Shown here piece by piece: positions 26,390 through 34,866 of a DNA stretch of 54,863 nucleotides. The DNA is from Streptomyces sp. YIM 98790. GTDB taxonomy: Bacteria; Actinomycetota; Actinomycetes; Streptomycetales; Streptomycetaceae. Each line of letters opens with the position of its first letter. Positions within the stretch are counted from its first letter, which is position 1. The notes beneath the pieces are model-generated. The model saw only the letters and a list, made by a program, of their open reading frames with translations, ran no database searches and was not told where the DNA came from. The position numbers and the translations under genes were made by a program. Where the stretch lies: positions 20,005-74,867 of the forward strand of contig NZ_WTLH01000006.1 in assembly GCF_011421595.1 (NCBI RefSeq). The letters run 5' to 3'.

Positions 26390-27190
26390 ATGAGCCGTAC
26401 CCTGACGCGCTTCCGGGCCGCCGCCGTGGTGGCCGCCTGCGCCTCCGCCGCCCTGCTGGCCGTCGCCACCCCGGCGTCCGCCCATGTCACCGTCGACCCC
26501 AAGGAGGTCCCGGCCGGCGGCTACAGCACCGTCAATGTGAAGGTGCCCAACGAACGGGACAACGCCTCCACCATCAAGATCGAACTGTTCCTCGACCCGG
26601 ACCACCCGGTGGCCTCCGCCATGCCGCAGCCGGTGCCGGGCTGGGAGATCGACGTCGAGATCACCGAGCTGGAGGAACCGCTGGAGGTGCACGGCAACGA
26701 GATCACCGAGGCCCCCAGAAAGATCACCTGGCGCGGCGGTGAGATCCGGCCCGGGATGTTCCAGCAGTTCCCGGTCTCGCTGGGCCGCCTCCCGGAGGAC
26801 GCCGGGCAGCTCACCTTCAAGGCGATCCAGACCTACGACAATGACGAGGTCGTGCGCTGGATCGACGAACCGGCGGAAGACGCCGAGCACCCGGCCGCCG
26901 TCCTCACCCTGGCCCCCGCGGCGGAGGAGGGCCACGGCTCCGCCCCGGCCGACGCCGAGAACGCCGAGAACGCCGAGAATGGCGAGAGCGGCGAGGGCGG
27001 GACCGCCGTCCAGGCGGAGGAGGACTCCGCACCGGGCGGCGACACCGGCAGCGCGACGTCCTCGGCGGCCCCGGACTCCGCCGACACCGCCGCCCGCGTC
27101 CTGGCCGTCCTCGGCCTGCTGGTGGGCGCGGCGGGCGTCACGCTGGCCCTGCTCACCGCCCGCCGCGGACGGACCACGGCCGGCTCCTGA
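26390..27190 (+). CDS. YcnI-like (DUF1775) copper-binding protein
   Basis: 266 residues. The signal peptide ends at ...VATPASA, leaving His32 as the mature N-terminus, the residue that forms the mono-histidine brace for Cu(II) in Bacillus YcnI. The DUF1775 domain covers about 32-175 (GGYSTVNVKVPNERDNAST, PGWEIDVEI, KITWRGGEI). An acidic Ala/Glu/Asn repeat (AENAENAENGESGEGG) links to one C-terminal membrane helix (VLAVLGLLVGAAGVTLALLT). It probably binds copper outside the membrane. A strong hairpin at 27216-27258 separates it from sco, so it may be transcribed as a separate unit. Confidence 0.9.
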   Translation: MSRTLTRFRAAAVVAACASAALLAVATPASAHVTVDPKEVPAGGYSTVNVKVPNERDNASTIKIELFLDPDHPVASAMPQPVPGWEIDVEITELEEPLEVHGNEITEAPRKITWRGGEIRPGMFQQFPVSLGRLPEDAGQLTFKAIQTYDNDEVVRWIDEPAEDAEHPAAVLTLAPAAEEGHGSAPADAENAENAENGESGEGGTAVQAEEDSAPGGDTGSATSSAAPDSADTAARVLAVLGLLVGAAGVTLALLTARRGRTTAGS

Positions 27191-27215
27191 CCCGGACCGT
27201 CCCCGGACCGCACCA

Positions 27216-27258
27216 CCGGGTGGGGCGGGGCGGCCGTCCGCCGCCCCGCCCCACCCGG
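27216..27258 (+). terminator. 19-bp perfect hairpin between ycnI and sco
   Basis: Arms 27216-27234 and 27240-27258 are perfect reverse complements with a 5-nt loop (CGTCC). It would end or attenuate transcription after ycnI. Confidence 0.75.
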
Positions 27259-27303
27259 CGCCCGACCCCTCGCCAGCCCTTCCGCACCACAGAGAGAACC
27301 ACC

Positions 27304-27981
27304 ATGAACCACCGTCGCGTCGGCATGACCCTGACCGCCGCCGCCACCGCCCTGCTGCTCGCCGCCTGCGGATCGTCCTCGGAATCCTCGGACGGCGGGC
27401 ACGGCGACCACGGCGACGAGCCCGTGGCCGAGGTCTCCGGCGGCCATGCGCCGGACGAGGGCACCGTGCTCAGCCAACCCTGGGAGAAGCCCGATGTGGT
27501 CCTCACCGACACCCGCGGCGAGCCCTTCGACCTGGCGGCCGAGACCGACGGCCACGCCACCCTGATCTACTTCGGCTACACCCACTGCCCCGACATCTGT
27601 CCGCTCACCATGAGCAATATCGCGCTCGGCGCCTATGAGCTCTCGCCGGAGCAGCGCGACAAGCTGCGGGTGATCATGATCACCTCGGATCCGGAGCGGG
27701 ACACCCCCGAGTCCCTGGGCGCATGGCTGGCCGCCCAGGACGAGGACTTCATCGGCCTGACCGGCGACTTCGCCACCATCCAGGAGACCGCCCGAAGCCT
27801 GGGCGTGGCCCTGGAGGAGCCCTATGCGGACGACAACGGTGACATCGTCTCCACGCACGGCGCCCAGGTGATCGCCTTCTTGCCGACCGACAACCGGGCG
27901 CACGTCATCTACACCGAGGGCGTGACCGCGGAGACCTTCGAGCGGGACCTGCCCAAGCTGGTCGAGGGGGAGCTGCCATGA
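27304..27981 (+). CDS. sco: SCO1/SenC copper chaperone lipoprotein
   Basis: 225 residues. Lipobox LLAAC with Cys22 as the lipid site, then a His/Asp-rich linker and a thioredoxin-like Sco domain with the copper ligands Cys95 and Cys99 (THCPDIC) and His185 (STHGAQ). Sco proteins deliver copper to the CuA site of cytochrome oxidase; in S. lividans the homologue also passes copper to extracellular targets needed for development. The ATG at 27304 has only a weak GAGAG upstream. The next gene (PCuAC) overlaps by 4 bp, so the two are co-translated. Confidence 0.94.
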   Translation: MNHRRVGMTLTAAATALLLAACGSSSESSDGGHGDHGDEPVAEVSGGHAPDEGTVLSQPWEKPDVVLTDTRGEPFDLAAETDGHATLIYFGYTHCPDICPLTMSNIALGAYELSPEQRDKLRVIMITSDPERDTPESLGAWLAAQDEDFIGLTGDFATIQETARSLGVALEEPYADDNGDIVSTHGAQVIAFLPTDNRAHVIYTEGVTAETFERDLPKLVEGELP

Positions 27982-28559
27982 GGCGCCGCACCGGGACGGC
28001 GCTCGCGGCGCTGGCCCTGGCCGGCACGCTCGCCGCCACCGCCTGCGGCGGCGGGGAAAGCCCGGAAGCCACGGAGGGCACGGACGGCGGCGGGCCGGAG
28101 CTGGCGGTGGTGGAGGCGTTCATCCCGCAGCCGGTCAACGACGACCTGGCGGGCGGCTTCCTCACCGTGGAGAACACCGGGGACACCGACGACACCCTGG
28201 TGTCCGTCACCACACCGGCGGCGGCCTCGGTCGAGCTGCACACGACCGAGGACAGCGCCATGCGGCAGGTCGACTCCTTCCCGGTGCCTGCCGGCGGAAC
28301 GCTGGAACTGCGGCGCGGCGGCGACCACTTGATGCTCATCGAACTGACCGGCACGCTCACCGAGGGAGACAGCGTCACCCTCGAACTGCACTTCCGGACC
28401 TCGGACCCGCTCACCGTGGACGTCCCGGTCATGGCCGCCACCCACACCGGGAACGGCACCGGCCCCGGCGCGGACGCCGCGGACCCCGGTCAGCGCGGTG
28501 GCGGCGGTGGCGGCGACGAGAGCGGCAGGAGCGGTGAGAGCGGTCACGGCGACCACTGA
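27978..28559 (+). CDS. ecuC: PCu(A)C-type copper chaperone lipoprotein
   Basis: 193 residues with a lipoprotein-like signal (Cys23). The PCuAC copper site is present: His88, Met95, His117 and Met119 (ELHTTEDSAM ... GGDHLML). A Gly/Ser/His-rich tail (GGGGGGDESGRSGESGHGDH) follows and may bind additional metal. In S. lividans the equivalent ECuC exchanges Cu(I) with Sco. The start overlaps the sco stop (ATGA), and CopC-CopD begins 23 bp after its stop. Confidence 0.92.
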   Translation: MRRRTGTALAALALAGTLAATACGGGESPEATEGTDGGGPELAVVEAFIPQPVNDDLAGGFLTVENTGDTDDTLVSVTTPAAASVELHTTEDSAMRQVDSFPVPAGGTLELRRGGDHLMLIELTGTLTEGDSVTLELHFRTSDPLTVDVPVMAATHTGNGTGPGADAADPGQRGGGGGGDESGRSGESGHGDH

Positions 28560-28582
28560 CCAGTGAACCGAACGGAGACAGC

Positions 28583-30643
28583 ATGCGCTCCCTCGCCACG
28601 GCCCCGCGCGTTCTGCTGACGGCGCTCGCCGCCGCCGCCGTACTGCTGCTCGGCGCACCGGCCGCCGCCGCGCACGCCTCGCTGAGCGGCAGCGACCCGG
28701 AGGACGGGGCCGTGGTGCCCGAGGCACCCCCCGAGGTCCGGCTCACCTTCACCGAGGAGGTGGCGCTCTCGGCCGGCTCGGTCCGGGTCCTGGACCCGGA
28801 CGGCAACCGGGCCGACCCCGGCGCGGCGCCGGGCCGGGTCCCCGGTGACGGCTTCACCTACGCCGTCCCGCTCGACGAGGGCCTGGGCGACGGCACCTAC
28901 ACCGTGGTCTGGCAGGTGGTCTCCGCCGACGGCCACCCCATCTCCGGAGCCTTCACCTTCTCGCTGGGCGCCCCCTCGGAGAAGACGGCCGATGTGCAGC
29001 TCGCCGAACCCGGCGGCGGTGTCGTCGGCCTGCTGTACGACACCGGGCGCTACGCCGCCTACACCGGCTTCCTGCTGCTGGTCGGCGGCAGCGTGTTCGT
29101 GCTGTGCTGCTGGCCGGCCGCGGCCCGGACACGGGCGGTGCAGCGCCTGGTGGTCACCGGCTGGGGCACGCTCACCGCCGCCACCATCGCCCTGCTGTGG
29201 CTGCGCCACCCCTATGTCACCGGCGGCACGCCGGCCGACGCCTTCAGCCTCAGCGGGCTGCAGGCGGTGCTGGAGAGCAGGACCGGCACCGCGCTGGCCT
29301 CCCGGCTGATCCTGCTCGCCGCGGCCGGGCTGTTCATCGCCGTCCTCTTCGGCAGTTACGCCCGGCTGCGCCCGCCCGGCCCCGGCCCGGGGAAGCCGGA
29401 CGAGGACGACGACACCGCCGCGCGCCGACGGGACCTGCGGTTCGGGCTGGTGACCGGCGGCGGCATCGTGGCCATCGGCCTCGCCGCCACCTGGTCGCTG
29501 TCCGAGCACGCCGCCACCGGGCCGCAGCGGGCCCTGGCCGTCCCGGCCGACCTGGTCCATCTGCTGGCCGTCGCGGTCTGGCTGGGCGGGCTCGCCACCC
29601 TGCTGCTCCTGCTGTACCGGGAGCGGCCGGTGCCACGGGAGACGGTGCGCCGCTTCTCCGCCCTGGCCTTCGGCAGTGTGCTGGCCCTGGCGGTCACCGG
29701 CCTCTACCAGGCCTGGCGGCAGGTCCGGAGCTGGGAAGGGCTGACGGAGACGGAGTACGGCGCGCTGCTGCTGCTCAAGACCGCGCTGGTGGGACTGCTG
29801 CTCGGGGTCGCCTGGCTGTCCCGCCGCTGGACGGGCCGCCTGGCCCTCCCGGCCTCCGCGCCGGAGCCCTCCGGGCCCTCGGACGCCCCCGAGGACACCG
29901 TGGAAGCCACGGACGCATCGGACACCACGGACACCGAAGACCCGGAGGACCCCGGAGACGCCGAAGACGCCGAAGACGCCGAAGACGCCGGAGACCCCGC
30001 GGCGGTTCCGCCGGAGGCGGCCGTCACTCCGGAGCGAGCCGTCCAGCTCGCCCGGCAGCAGGCCGCCGTCCGCCAGGCCCGGCGCCGCAAGGCGCTCGCC
30101 GCCGACCCGGTCCGCGCCGCCCTGCGCCGCTCCGTCCGCACCGAGGCGTTCATCGCCGTGATGGTGCTGGCCGTCACCACCGTGCTCACCGGCACCGCGC
30201 CCGCCCGCACCGAGACCGGCGGCGCGGACGACGCTCCCCCGGCCGCCACAGGCCGGCCCGGGGACGGCAGCGGCGACTCACCGGTGGCGGAACTCTCCCT
30301 CAGCTACTGGGCGTACTTCGACACCGGAGGCCCGGACGGCTCCGGCAACGCCCTGATCGAACTGGACTCCGCCGCCGCCGGGGACAACACCCTGCGCGTC
30401 GCCCTCACCGACGAGCAGGGCGAACCGCTGCGGGTGGAAGAGGTGCGCGCCACCTTCACCCTCCCCGCCGAGGAGCTCGGCCCGCTGCGCCACGACGCCC
30501 GGCGCACCCTCACCGCCGGCCCCGAGACCTGGACCGTCGAGGACCTCGTCCTGCCGCGTCCCGGAGAATGGGACCTCGACCTCACCATCCGCACCTCGGA
30601 GATCGACCAGGTCACCGTGACGGTGACCTTCCCGCTGGGCTGA
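28583..30643 (+). CDS. CopC-CopD fusion copper transport protein
   Basis: 686 residues. The signal peptide ends at AAAA, so the mature protein begins with His31, a CopC copper ligand; CopC covers about 31-127 (TFTEEVALSAGSVRVLD, VVSADGHPISGAFTF). About 150-430 is a CopD multi-helix membrane domain, broken by an acidic linker (repeated DAE/EDA units, about 440-475). A further helix and an extracellular C-terminal domain (about 570-686) follow. The ATG at 28583 has GGAG 6 nt upstream. It probably moves copper across the membrane or supplies the chaperones. It belongs to the sco operon. Confidence 0.92.
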   Translation: MRSLATAPRVLLTALAAAAVLLLGAPAAAAHASLSGSDPEDGAVVPEAPPEVRLTFTEEVALSAGSVRVLDPDGNRADPGAAPGRVPGDGFTYAVPLDEGLGDGTYTVVWQVVSADGHPISGAFTFSLGAPSEKTADVQLAEPGGGVVGLLYDTGRYAAYTGFLLLVGGSVFVLCCWPAAARTRAVQRLVVTGWGTLTAATIALLWLRHPYVTGGTPADAFSLSGLQAVLESRTGTALASRLILLAAAGLFIAVLFGSYARLRPPGPGPGKPDEDDDTAARRRDLRFGLVTGGGIVAIGLAATWSLSEHAATGPQRALAVPADLVHLLAVAVWLGGLATLLLLLYRERPVPRETVRRFSALAFGSVLALAVTGLYQAWRQVRSWEGLTETEYGALLLLKTALVGLLLGVAWLSRRWTGRLALPASAPEPSGPSDAPEDTVEATDASDTTDTEDPEDPGDAEDAEDAEDAGDPAAVPPEAAVTPERAVQLARQQAAVRQARRRKALAADPVRAALRRSVRTEAFIAVMVLAVTTVLTGTAPARTETGGADDAPPAATGRPGDGSGDSPVAELSLSYWAYFDTGGPDGSGNALIELDSAAAGDNTLRVALTDEQGEPLRVEEVRATFTLPAEELGPLRHDARRTLTAGPETWTVEDLVLPRPGEWDLDLTIRTSEIDQVTVTVTFPLG

Positions 30644-30695
30644 CGCCCGCCGGCCCCGTATCCGCCCATCCGCCCGCACCCCCCGGTCGACACAC

Positions 30696-32024
30696 ATGCC
30701 CGACACCCGCAGCACCGCAGACACCCCGGACCGGGCCGAGCCCGCCGGCGGCCTCAGCCGCCGCAGGCTGCTCGGCACCGCCACCGCCACCGCCGGCGGC
30801 GCCGGACTCGCGCTCGGCGCCGCCTCCGGCGCCCTCGCCGCCCGCGCCACCGCCGCCACGCCCACCCCGCTCACCGAGGTGGGCGCCACCCGCATCCCCT
30901 TCCACGGCCCGCACCAGCCCGGCATCCTCACCCCGGCCCAGAGCCACGGCCTGCTGGCCGCCTTCGACCTGGCCCCCGGCGCCGGACGGCAGCAGGCCGC
31001 CGCACTGCTGCGCCGCTGGTCCGACACGGCCCGCACCCTGATGGACGGCCGCACCCCGGAGCAGGACACCGGCATCGCCCTGGACGCCGGGCCGTCCTCG
31101 CTCACCCTCACCTTCGGCTTCGGCGCCGGCTTCTTCGACGCCACCGGCCTGACGGCCGCCCGGCCGCCCGCCCTGGACCCGCTGCCCCCGTTCTCCGCCG
31201 ACGAACTGGACCCGGACCGCTCGGACGGCGACCTGTGGGTGCAGATCGGCGCGGACGACGGCCTGGTGGCCTTCCACGCACTGCGCGCCCTGCAGCGCGA
31301 CGCCGGGGCAACCGGAGCGGCCGGGGAGACCGTCCGGCTGCGCTGGCAGCAGTCCGGCTTCAACCGGACGCCCGGCGCCGCCGCCCGCCCGGCCACCGCC
31401 CGCAATCTGATGGGCCAGATCGACGGCACCAACAATCCCCGCCCGCAGGACCCGGACTTCGGCTCCCACATCTTCGTGCCCGCAGCGGGCGGCGGCGCGG
31501 ACGGCGGCGCGGACGGCGACCACCCGGGCTGGATGGCGGGCGGCTCCTACGCCGTGTTCCGCCGCATCCGGATGCTGCTGGACACCTGGGAGCAGCAGCC
31601 GCTGGACGCGCAGGAGCGCGTCATAGGCCGGCGCAAGGCGGACGGCGCGCCGCTCACCGGCGGCACCGAGACCACACCGGTCGATCTGGCGGCCACCGGC
31701 GCGGACGGCCGCCCGGTGATCGCCGCCAACGCCCACGTCCGGGTGTCGGCCCCGGAGAGCAACGGCGGCGCCACCATGCTGCGCCGCGGCTTCTCGTACC
31801 ACGACGGCTTCCGCGACGACGGCGCCCCGGACGCCGGCCTGCTGTTCGTCTGCTGGCAGGCGGACCCGCGCCGGGCCTTCGTCCCGGTGCAGCGCAAGCT
31901 GGACCGCGGCGACGCGCTCTCCGCCTTCATCCGCCACGAGGCGTCCGCCGTCTTCGCCGTCCCGCCCGGCGCACCCGAGGGAGGCTGGGTCGGTCAGCAA
32001 CTGCTGGAGGGGTTCGAAAGGTGA
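30696..32024 (+). CDS. dtpA: Tat-exported DyP-type haem peroxidase
   Basis: 442 residues. Twin-arginine signal (SRRRLLG, residues 21-27). A-type DyP motifs: GQIDG with Asp243, proximal haem ligand His347 (ANAHVRVSAP) and distal Arg in MLRRGFSYHDG. S. lividans DtpA has the same position after the copper genes and is required, with Sco and ECuC, for maturation of the extracellular copper oxidase GlxA; that role is inferred here from context. The start has no good ribosome binding site and lies 52 bp after CopCD, probably in the same transcript. Confidence 0.93.
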   Translation: MPDTRSTADTPDRAEPAGGLSRRRLLGTATATAGGAGLALGAASGALAARATAATPTPLTEVGATRIPFHGPHQPGILTPAQSHGLLAAFDLAPGAGRQQAAALLRRWSDTARTLMDGRTPEQDTGIALDAGPSSLTLTFGFGAGFFDATGLTAARPPALDPLPPFSADELDPDRSDGDLWVQIGADDGLVAFHALRALQRDAGATGAAGETVRLRWQQSGFNRTPGAAARPATARNLMGQIDGTNNPRPQDPDFGSHIFVPAAGGGADGGADGDHPGWMAGGSYAVFRRIRMLLDTWEQQPLDAQERVIGRRKADGAPLTGGTETTPVDLAATGADGRPVIAANAHVRVSAPESNGGATMLRRGFSYHDGFRDDGAPDAGLLFVCWQADPRRAFVPVQRKLDRGDALSAFIRHEASAVFAVPPGAPEGGWVGQQLLEGFER

Positions 32025-32055
32025 GACCGGACACGTCCGGCGGTGGCGCCGGGTT

Positions 32056-32061
32056 TACCGT
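32056..32061 (+). promoter_or_regulatory. Candidate -10 element of a leaderless pheA transcript
   Basis: TACCGT ends 7 nt before the pheA ATG, and no ribosome binding site is present. Confidence 0.4.
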
Positions 32062-32068
32062 GGGCTCC

Positions 32069-33022
32069 ATGACGTCCAGCCGTTACGCCTATCTCGGTCC
32101 CGAGGGCACGTTCACCGAAGCCGCGCTGCGCACGCTGCCGGAGGCGGCCACCCGGGAGCTGGTCCCCATGGTCTCGGTCCCGGCCGCGCTGGACGCGGTG
32201 CGGCAGGGCGAGGCGGCGGCGGCCCTGGTGCCGATCGAGAACTCGGTGGAGGGCGGGGTGCTCGCCACCGTGGACGAGCTGGCCTCCGGGCAGCCGCTGA
32301 TGATCTACCGCGAGGTGCTGCTGCCGATCACCTTTTCGCTGCTGGTCCGGCCGGGCACCACCCTCGACCAGGTCAAGACGGTGACCGGCCACCCGGTGGC
32401 GCAGGCCCAGGTGCGGCGCTGGCTCCAGTCGCACCTGCCGGACGCCCAGTGGGAGTCGGCGGCCTCCAATGCGGACGGCGCGCGGCTGGTGCAGGAGGGC
32501 CGGTACGACGCGGCCTTCGCCGGGGAGTTCGCGGCGCCCAAGTACGGGCTGGAGCCGCTGTTCAGCGACATCCACGACGCGCCGAACGCCACCACCCGGT
32601 TCGTGCTGGTGGGCCGGCCGGCCCGGCCCGCGGCCCGGACCGGCGCGGACAAGACCTCGGTGGTGCTGTGGCTGCGGTCGGACCGCCCGGGCGCGCTGCT
32701 GGAACTGCTCCAGGAGTACATGGCGTGCGGGGTGAACCTGATGCGCATCGAATCGCGGCCCACCGGCGAGGGCATCGGGCGCTACTGCTTCCAGGTGGAC
32801 TGCGAGGGGCATCTCACCGACCGGCGGGTCGGGGAGGCGCTGATGGGTTTGAAGCGGATGTGCGCCTCGGTGCGTTTCCTCGGTTCCTATCCGCGGGCGG
32901 ACGGCGTGCGGCCCACGCTGGAGTCGGGGACCACGGATGCGGATTTCCTGGCCGCGGCGGACTGGCTGCACCGCTGCATGGACGGCCGGTCGGCGGAGAC
33001 CGAGGCCGGGACCGGTCGCTGA
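32069..33022 (+). CDS. pheA: Prephenate dehydratase
   Basis: 317 residues. It converts prephenate to phenylpyruvate in phenylalanine synthesis. The catalytic part has YLGPEGTFTEAAL, VPIENSVEGGV and the segment NATTRFVLVG; the C-terminal ACT regulatory domain has RPGALLELLQ and the phenylalanine-binding ESRPTGEGIGRYCFQVD. It is a stand-alone enzyme with no fused chorismate mutase, as usual in actinobacteria. The ATG at 32069 lies 7 nt after a TANNNT hexamer, suggesting leaderless translation. A hisC gene that could act on the product lies 16 kb away. Confidence 0.96.
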   Translation: MTSSRYAYLGPEGTFTEAALRTLPEAATRELVPMVSVPAALDAVRQGEAAAALVPIENSVEGGVLATVDELASGQPLMIYREVLLPITFSLLVRPGTTLDQVKTVTGHPVAQAQVRRWLQSHLPDAQWESAASNADGARLVQEGRYDAAFAGEFAAPKYGLEPLFSDIHDAPNATTRFVLVGRPARPAARTGADKTSVVLWLRSDRPGALLELLQEYMACGVNLMRIESRPTGEGIGRYCFQVDCEGHLTDRRVGEALMGLKRMCASVRFLGSYPRADGVRPTLESGTTDADFLAAADWLHRCMDGRSAETEAGTGR

Positions 33023-33364
33023 TTTCCGGTGCAGCCTGCGGTGCTGCCTGCGGTGCCGGTCGCGGTGCCGGTTCCGGTTCCGCGCGGGGCGGTTTCCGGT
33101 TCTCCACAGGCGCCCATGGTTATCCACAGGCTGTCTGACGACCTGTGAATAACCGAAAGATCAAAACGGGCATTACTGGCAAATAGCCACCGAGTGCAGA
33201 GAGACGGTCACCGAGTGACGCATCCTGTTGTGTCACATCAATTCACTTGATCATCACCTTTGAGCCGGTCAATTCCGGCCAAAACAGAACGTTACCGCCT
33301 CGCCAAAGCCGTATTGATCGCCACGCAGCCCGGCCGACAGGCCGCTGACCCGGCCTTCTGCGTT

Positions 33365-33416
33365 ATCCACAGGTTGTCCACAGGGGGAAGGACCCCCCTG
33401 TGGACAACCTGTGGAT
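33365..33416. repeat. Inverted repeat carrying paired DnaA boxes
   Basis: Arms 33365-33387 and 33394-33416 are perfect 23-bp reverse complements with a 6-bp spacer. Each arm contains one full TTGTCCACA box and a flanking TCCACA box in the same orientation, so the boxes are arranged as a mirror image. Confidence 0.85.
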
Positions 33417-33573
33417 TCCGCTGTGGAAACAGCGTGCAGCACGGTGGACGCGGCAGGTCACCGCGCCCGCCGGAGAGCACCGCCGAAGAGAGATCATTTC
33501 CGCGCGGGACCGCCGCCCGGCCCGTCCGCGAAGCGTTCGCGCAATCGGTTCGTGAGCGCCCGGCCGCCACCGG

Positions 33574-33579
33574 TAGCCT
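33574..33579 (+). promoter_or_regulatory. Candidate -10 element of a leaderless serS transcript
   Basis: TAGCCT ends 6 nt before the GTG start of serS. No ribosome binding site is present. Confidence 0.45.
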
Positions 33580-33585
33580 GGTCCC

Positions 33586-34866
33586 GTGATTGACCTTCGC
33601 CTGCTCCGTGAGGACCCCGACCGAGTCCGCGCCTCCCAGCGCGCCCGTGGCGAGGACGCCGGCCTGGTGGACGCGCTGCTCTCCGCCGACGAGCGGCGGC
33701 GGTCGTCGAGCGCCCGCTTCGACGAGCTGCGCGCCGAGCAGAAGCAGCTCGGCAAGCGTGTCTCCCGGGCCGCGGGCGACGAGAAGGCGGAGCTGCTGAA
33801 AAGGGCGGGCGAGCTCTCCGCGGCGGTCAAGGCCGCCGACGCCGAGCGGAACGCCGCCGACGCCGAGACCCAGGAGCTGCTGCGCAGGCTCGGCAACCTG
33901 GTGCATCCGGACGTCCCGGTCGGCGGCGAGGACGACTTCGCCGTCCTGGAGACGCACGGCACCGTCCGCGACTTCGCGGCCGAGGGCTTCACGCCCAAGG
34001 ACCACCTGGAACTCGGCCAGATGCTCGGTGCCATCGACACCGAGCGCGGCGCCAAGGTCTCCGGCGCCCGCTTCTACTTCCTCACCGGTGTCGGCGCACT
34101 GCTGGAGCTGGCCCTGGTGAACGCCGCCATCGCGCAGGCCACGGCGGCCGGCTTCACCCCGATGCTGACCCCGGCGCTGGTCAAGCCGCAGGCCATGGAG
34201 GGCACCGGCTTCCTCGGCCAGGCGGCGGCCGACGTCTACCGGCTGGAGCGGGACGAGCTCTATCTGGTCGGCACCTCCGAGGTGCCGCTGGCCGGCTACC
34301 ACATGGACGAGATCATCGAGACCGGGCGGCTGCCGCTGCGCTACGCCGGTTTCTCCCCCTGCTTCCGCCGGGAGGCCGGCTCCTACGGCAAGGACACCCG
34401 CGGCATCTTCCGGGTCCACCAGTTCGACAAGGTGGAGATGTTCTCCTACGTCACCCCGGAGGACGCCGAGGCCGAGCACGCCCGGCTGCTGGAGTGGGAG
34501 AAGCAGTGGCTGGCGGGCCTGGAGCTGCCGTTCCGGGTGATCGACGTGGCCAGCGGCGATCTGGGTGCCTCCGCCGCCCGGAAATACGACTGCGAGGCGT
34601 GGATTCCCACCCAGGGCAAGTACCGGGAGCTGACCTCCACCTCCAACTGCACCGAGTTCCAGGCCCGGCGGCTGTCCATCCGGATGCGCGGCACCGACGG
34701 CCGGGCCAGGCCACTGGCCACGCTGAACGGCACGCTCTGCGCGGTGCCGCGGACCATCGTCGCGCTGCTGGAGAACCACCAGCAGGCGGATGGCTCGGTC
34801 CGCGTGCCGGAGCTGCTCCGCCCCTATCTCGGCGGCCGGGAACTCCTCGAACCCGTGCAGAAATGA
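33586..34866 (+). CDS. serS: Seryl-tRNA synthetase
   Basis: 426 residues, the usual length. The N-terminal coiled coil that holds tRNA-Ser spans about 30-105. Class II motif 2 lies around [20 protein letters not shown], then [17 protein letters not shown]; motif 3 is around [19 protein letters not shown]. It charges tRNA-Ser, such as the tRNA-Ser(CGA) in this window, with serine. It starts with GTG, apparently leaderless. A HAD phosphatase gene overlaps its stop by 4 bp and is probably co-translated. Confidence 0.97.
   Translation: MIDLRLLREDPDRVRASQRARGEDAGLVDALLSADERRRSSSARFDELRAEQKQLGKRVSRAAGDEKAELLKRAGELSAAVKAADAERNAADAETQELLRRLGNLVHPDVPVGGEDDFAVLETHGTVRDFAAEGFTPKDHLELGQMLGAIDTERGAKVSGARFYFLTGVGALLELALVNAAIAQATAAGFTPMLTPALVKPQAMEGTGFLGQAAADVYRLERDELYLVGTSEVPLAGYHMDEIIETGRLPLRYAGFSPCFRREAGSYGKDTRGIFRVHQFDKVEMFSYVTPEDAEAEHARLLEWEKQWLAGLELPFRVIDVASGDLGASAARKYDCEAWIPTQGKYRELTSTSNCTEFQARRLSIRMRGTDGRARPLATLNGTLCAVPRTIVALLENHQQADGSVRVPELLRPYLGGRELLEPVQK

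Larger units (their letters stand above)
33023..33585. other. Non-coding region with DnaA-box cluster upstream of serS
   Basis: 563 bp without a gene, with a central AT-richer part (33140-33310). DnaA-box-like 9-mers: TTCTCCACA 33100-33108, TTATCCACA 33120-33128, TTATTCACA (minus) 33144-33152, TTATCCACA 33363-33371, TTGTCCACA 33374-33382, TTGTCCACA (minus) 33399-33407, and weaker minus-strand copies at 33410-33418 and 33422-33430. In S. coelicolor a high-affinity DnaA-box cluster called D78 near oriC limits replication initiation; this locus may be its equivalent, judging by neighbouring genes (from memory, not verified). Confidence 0.7.

Noticed and set aside
25235..26935. 566-residue minus-strand frame across the membrane protein and ycnI
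   Set aside because: It conflicts with ycnI and the membrane protein, and contains no domain.
33023..33585. Origin of replication upstream of serS
   Set aside because: DnaA boxes are present, but dnaA and dnaN do not flank the region and the number of boxes is lower than in streptomycete oriC; a DnaA-titrating cluster fits better.
33430..33585. T-box riboswitch before serS
   Set aside because: No T-box core sequence or specifier hairpin was seen, and serS appears to be leaderless.
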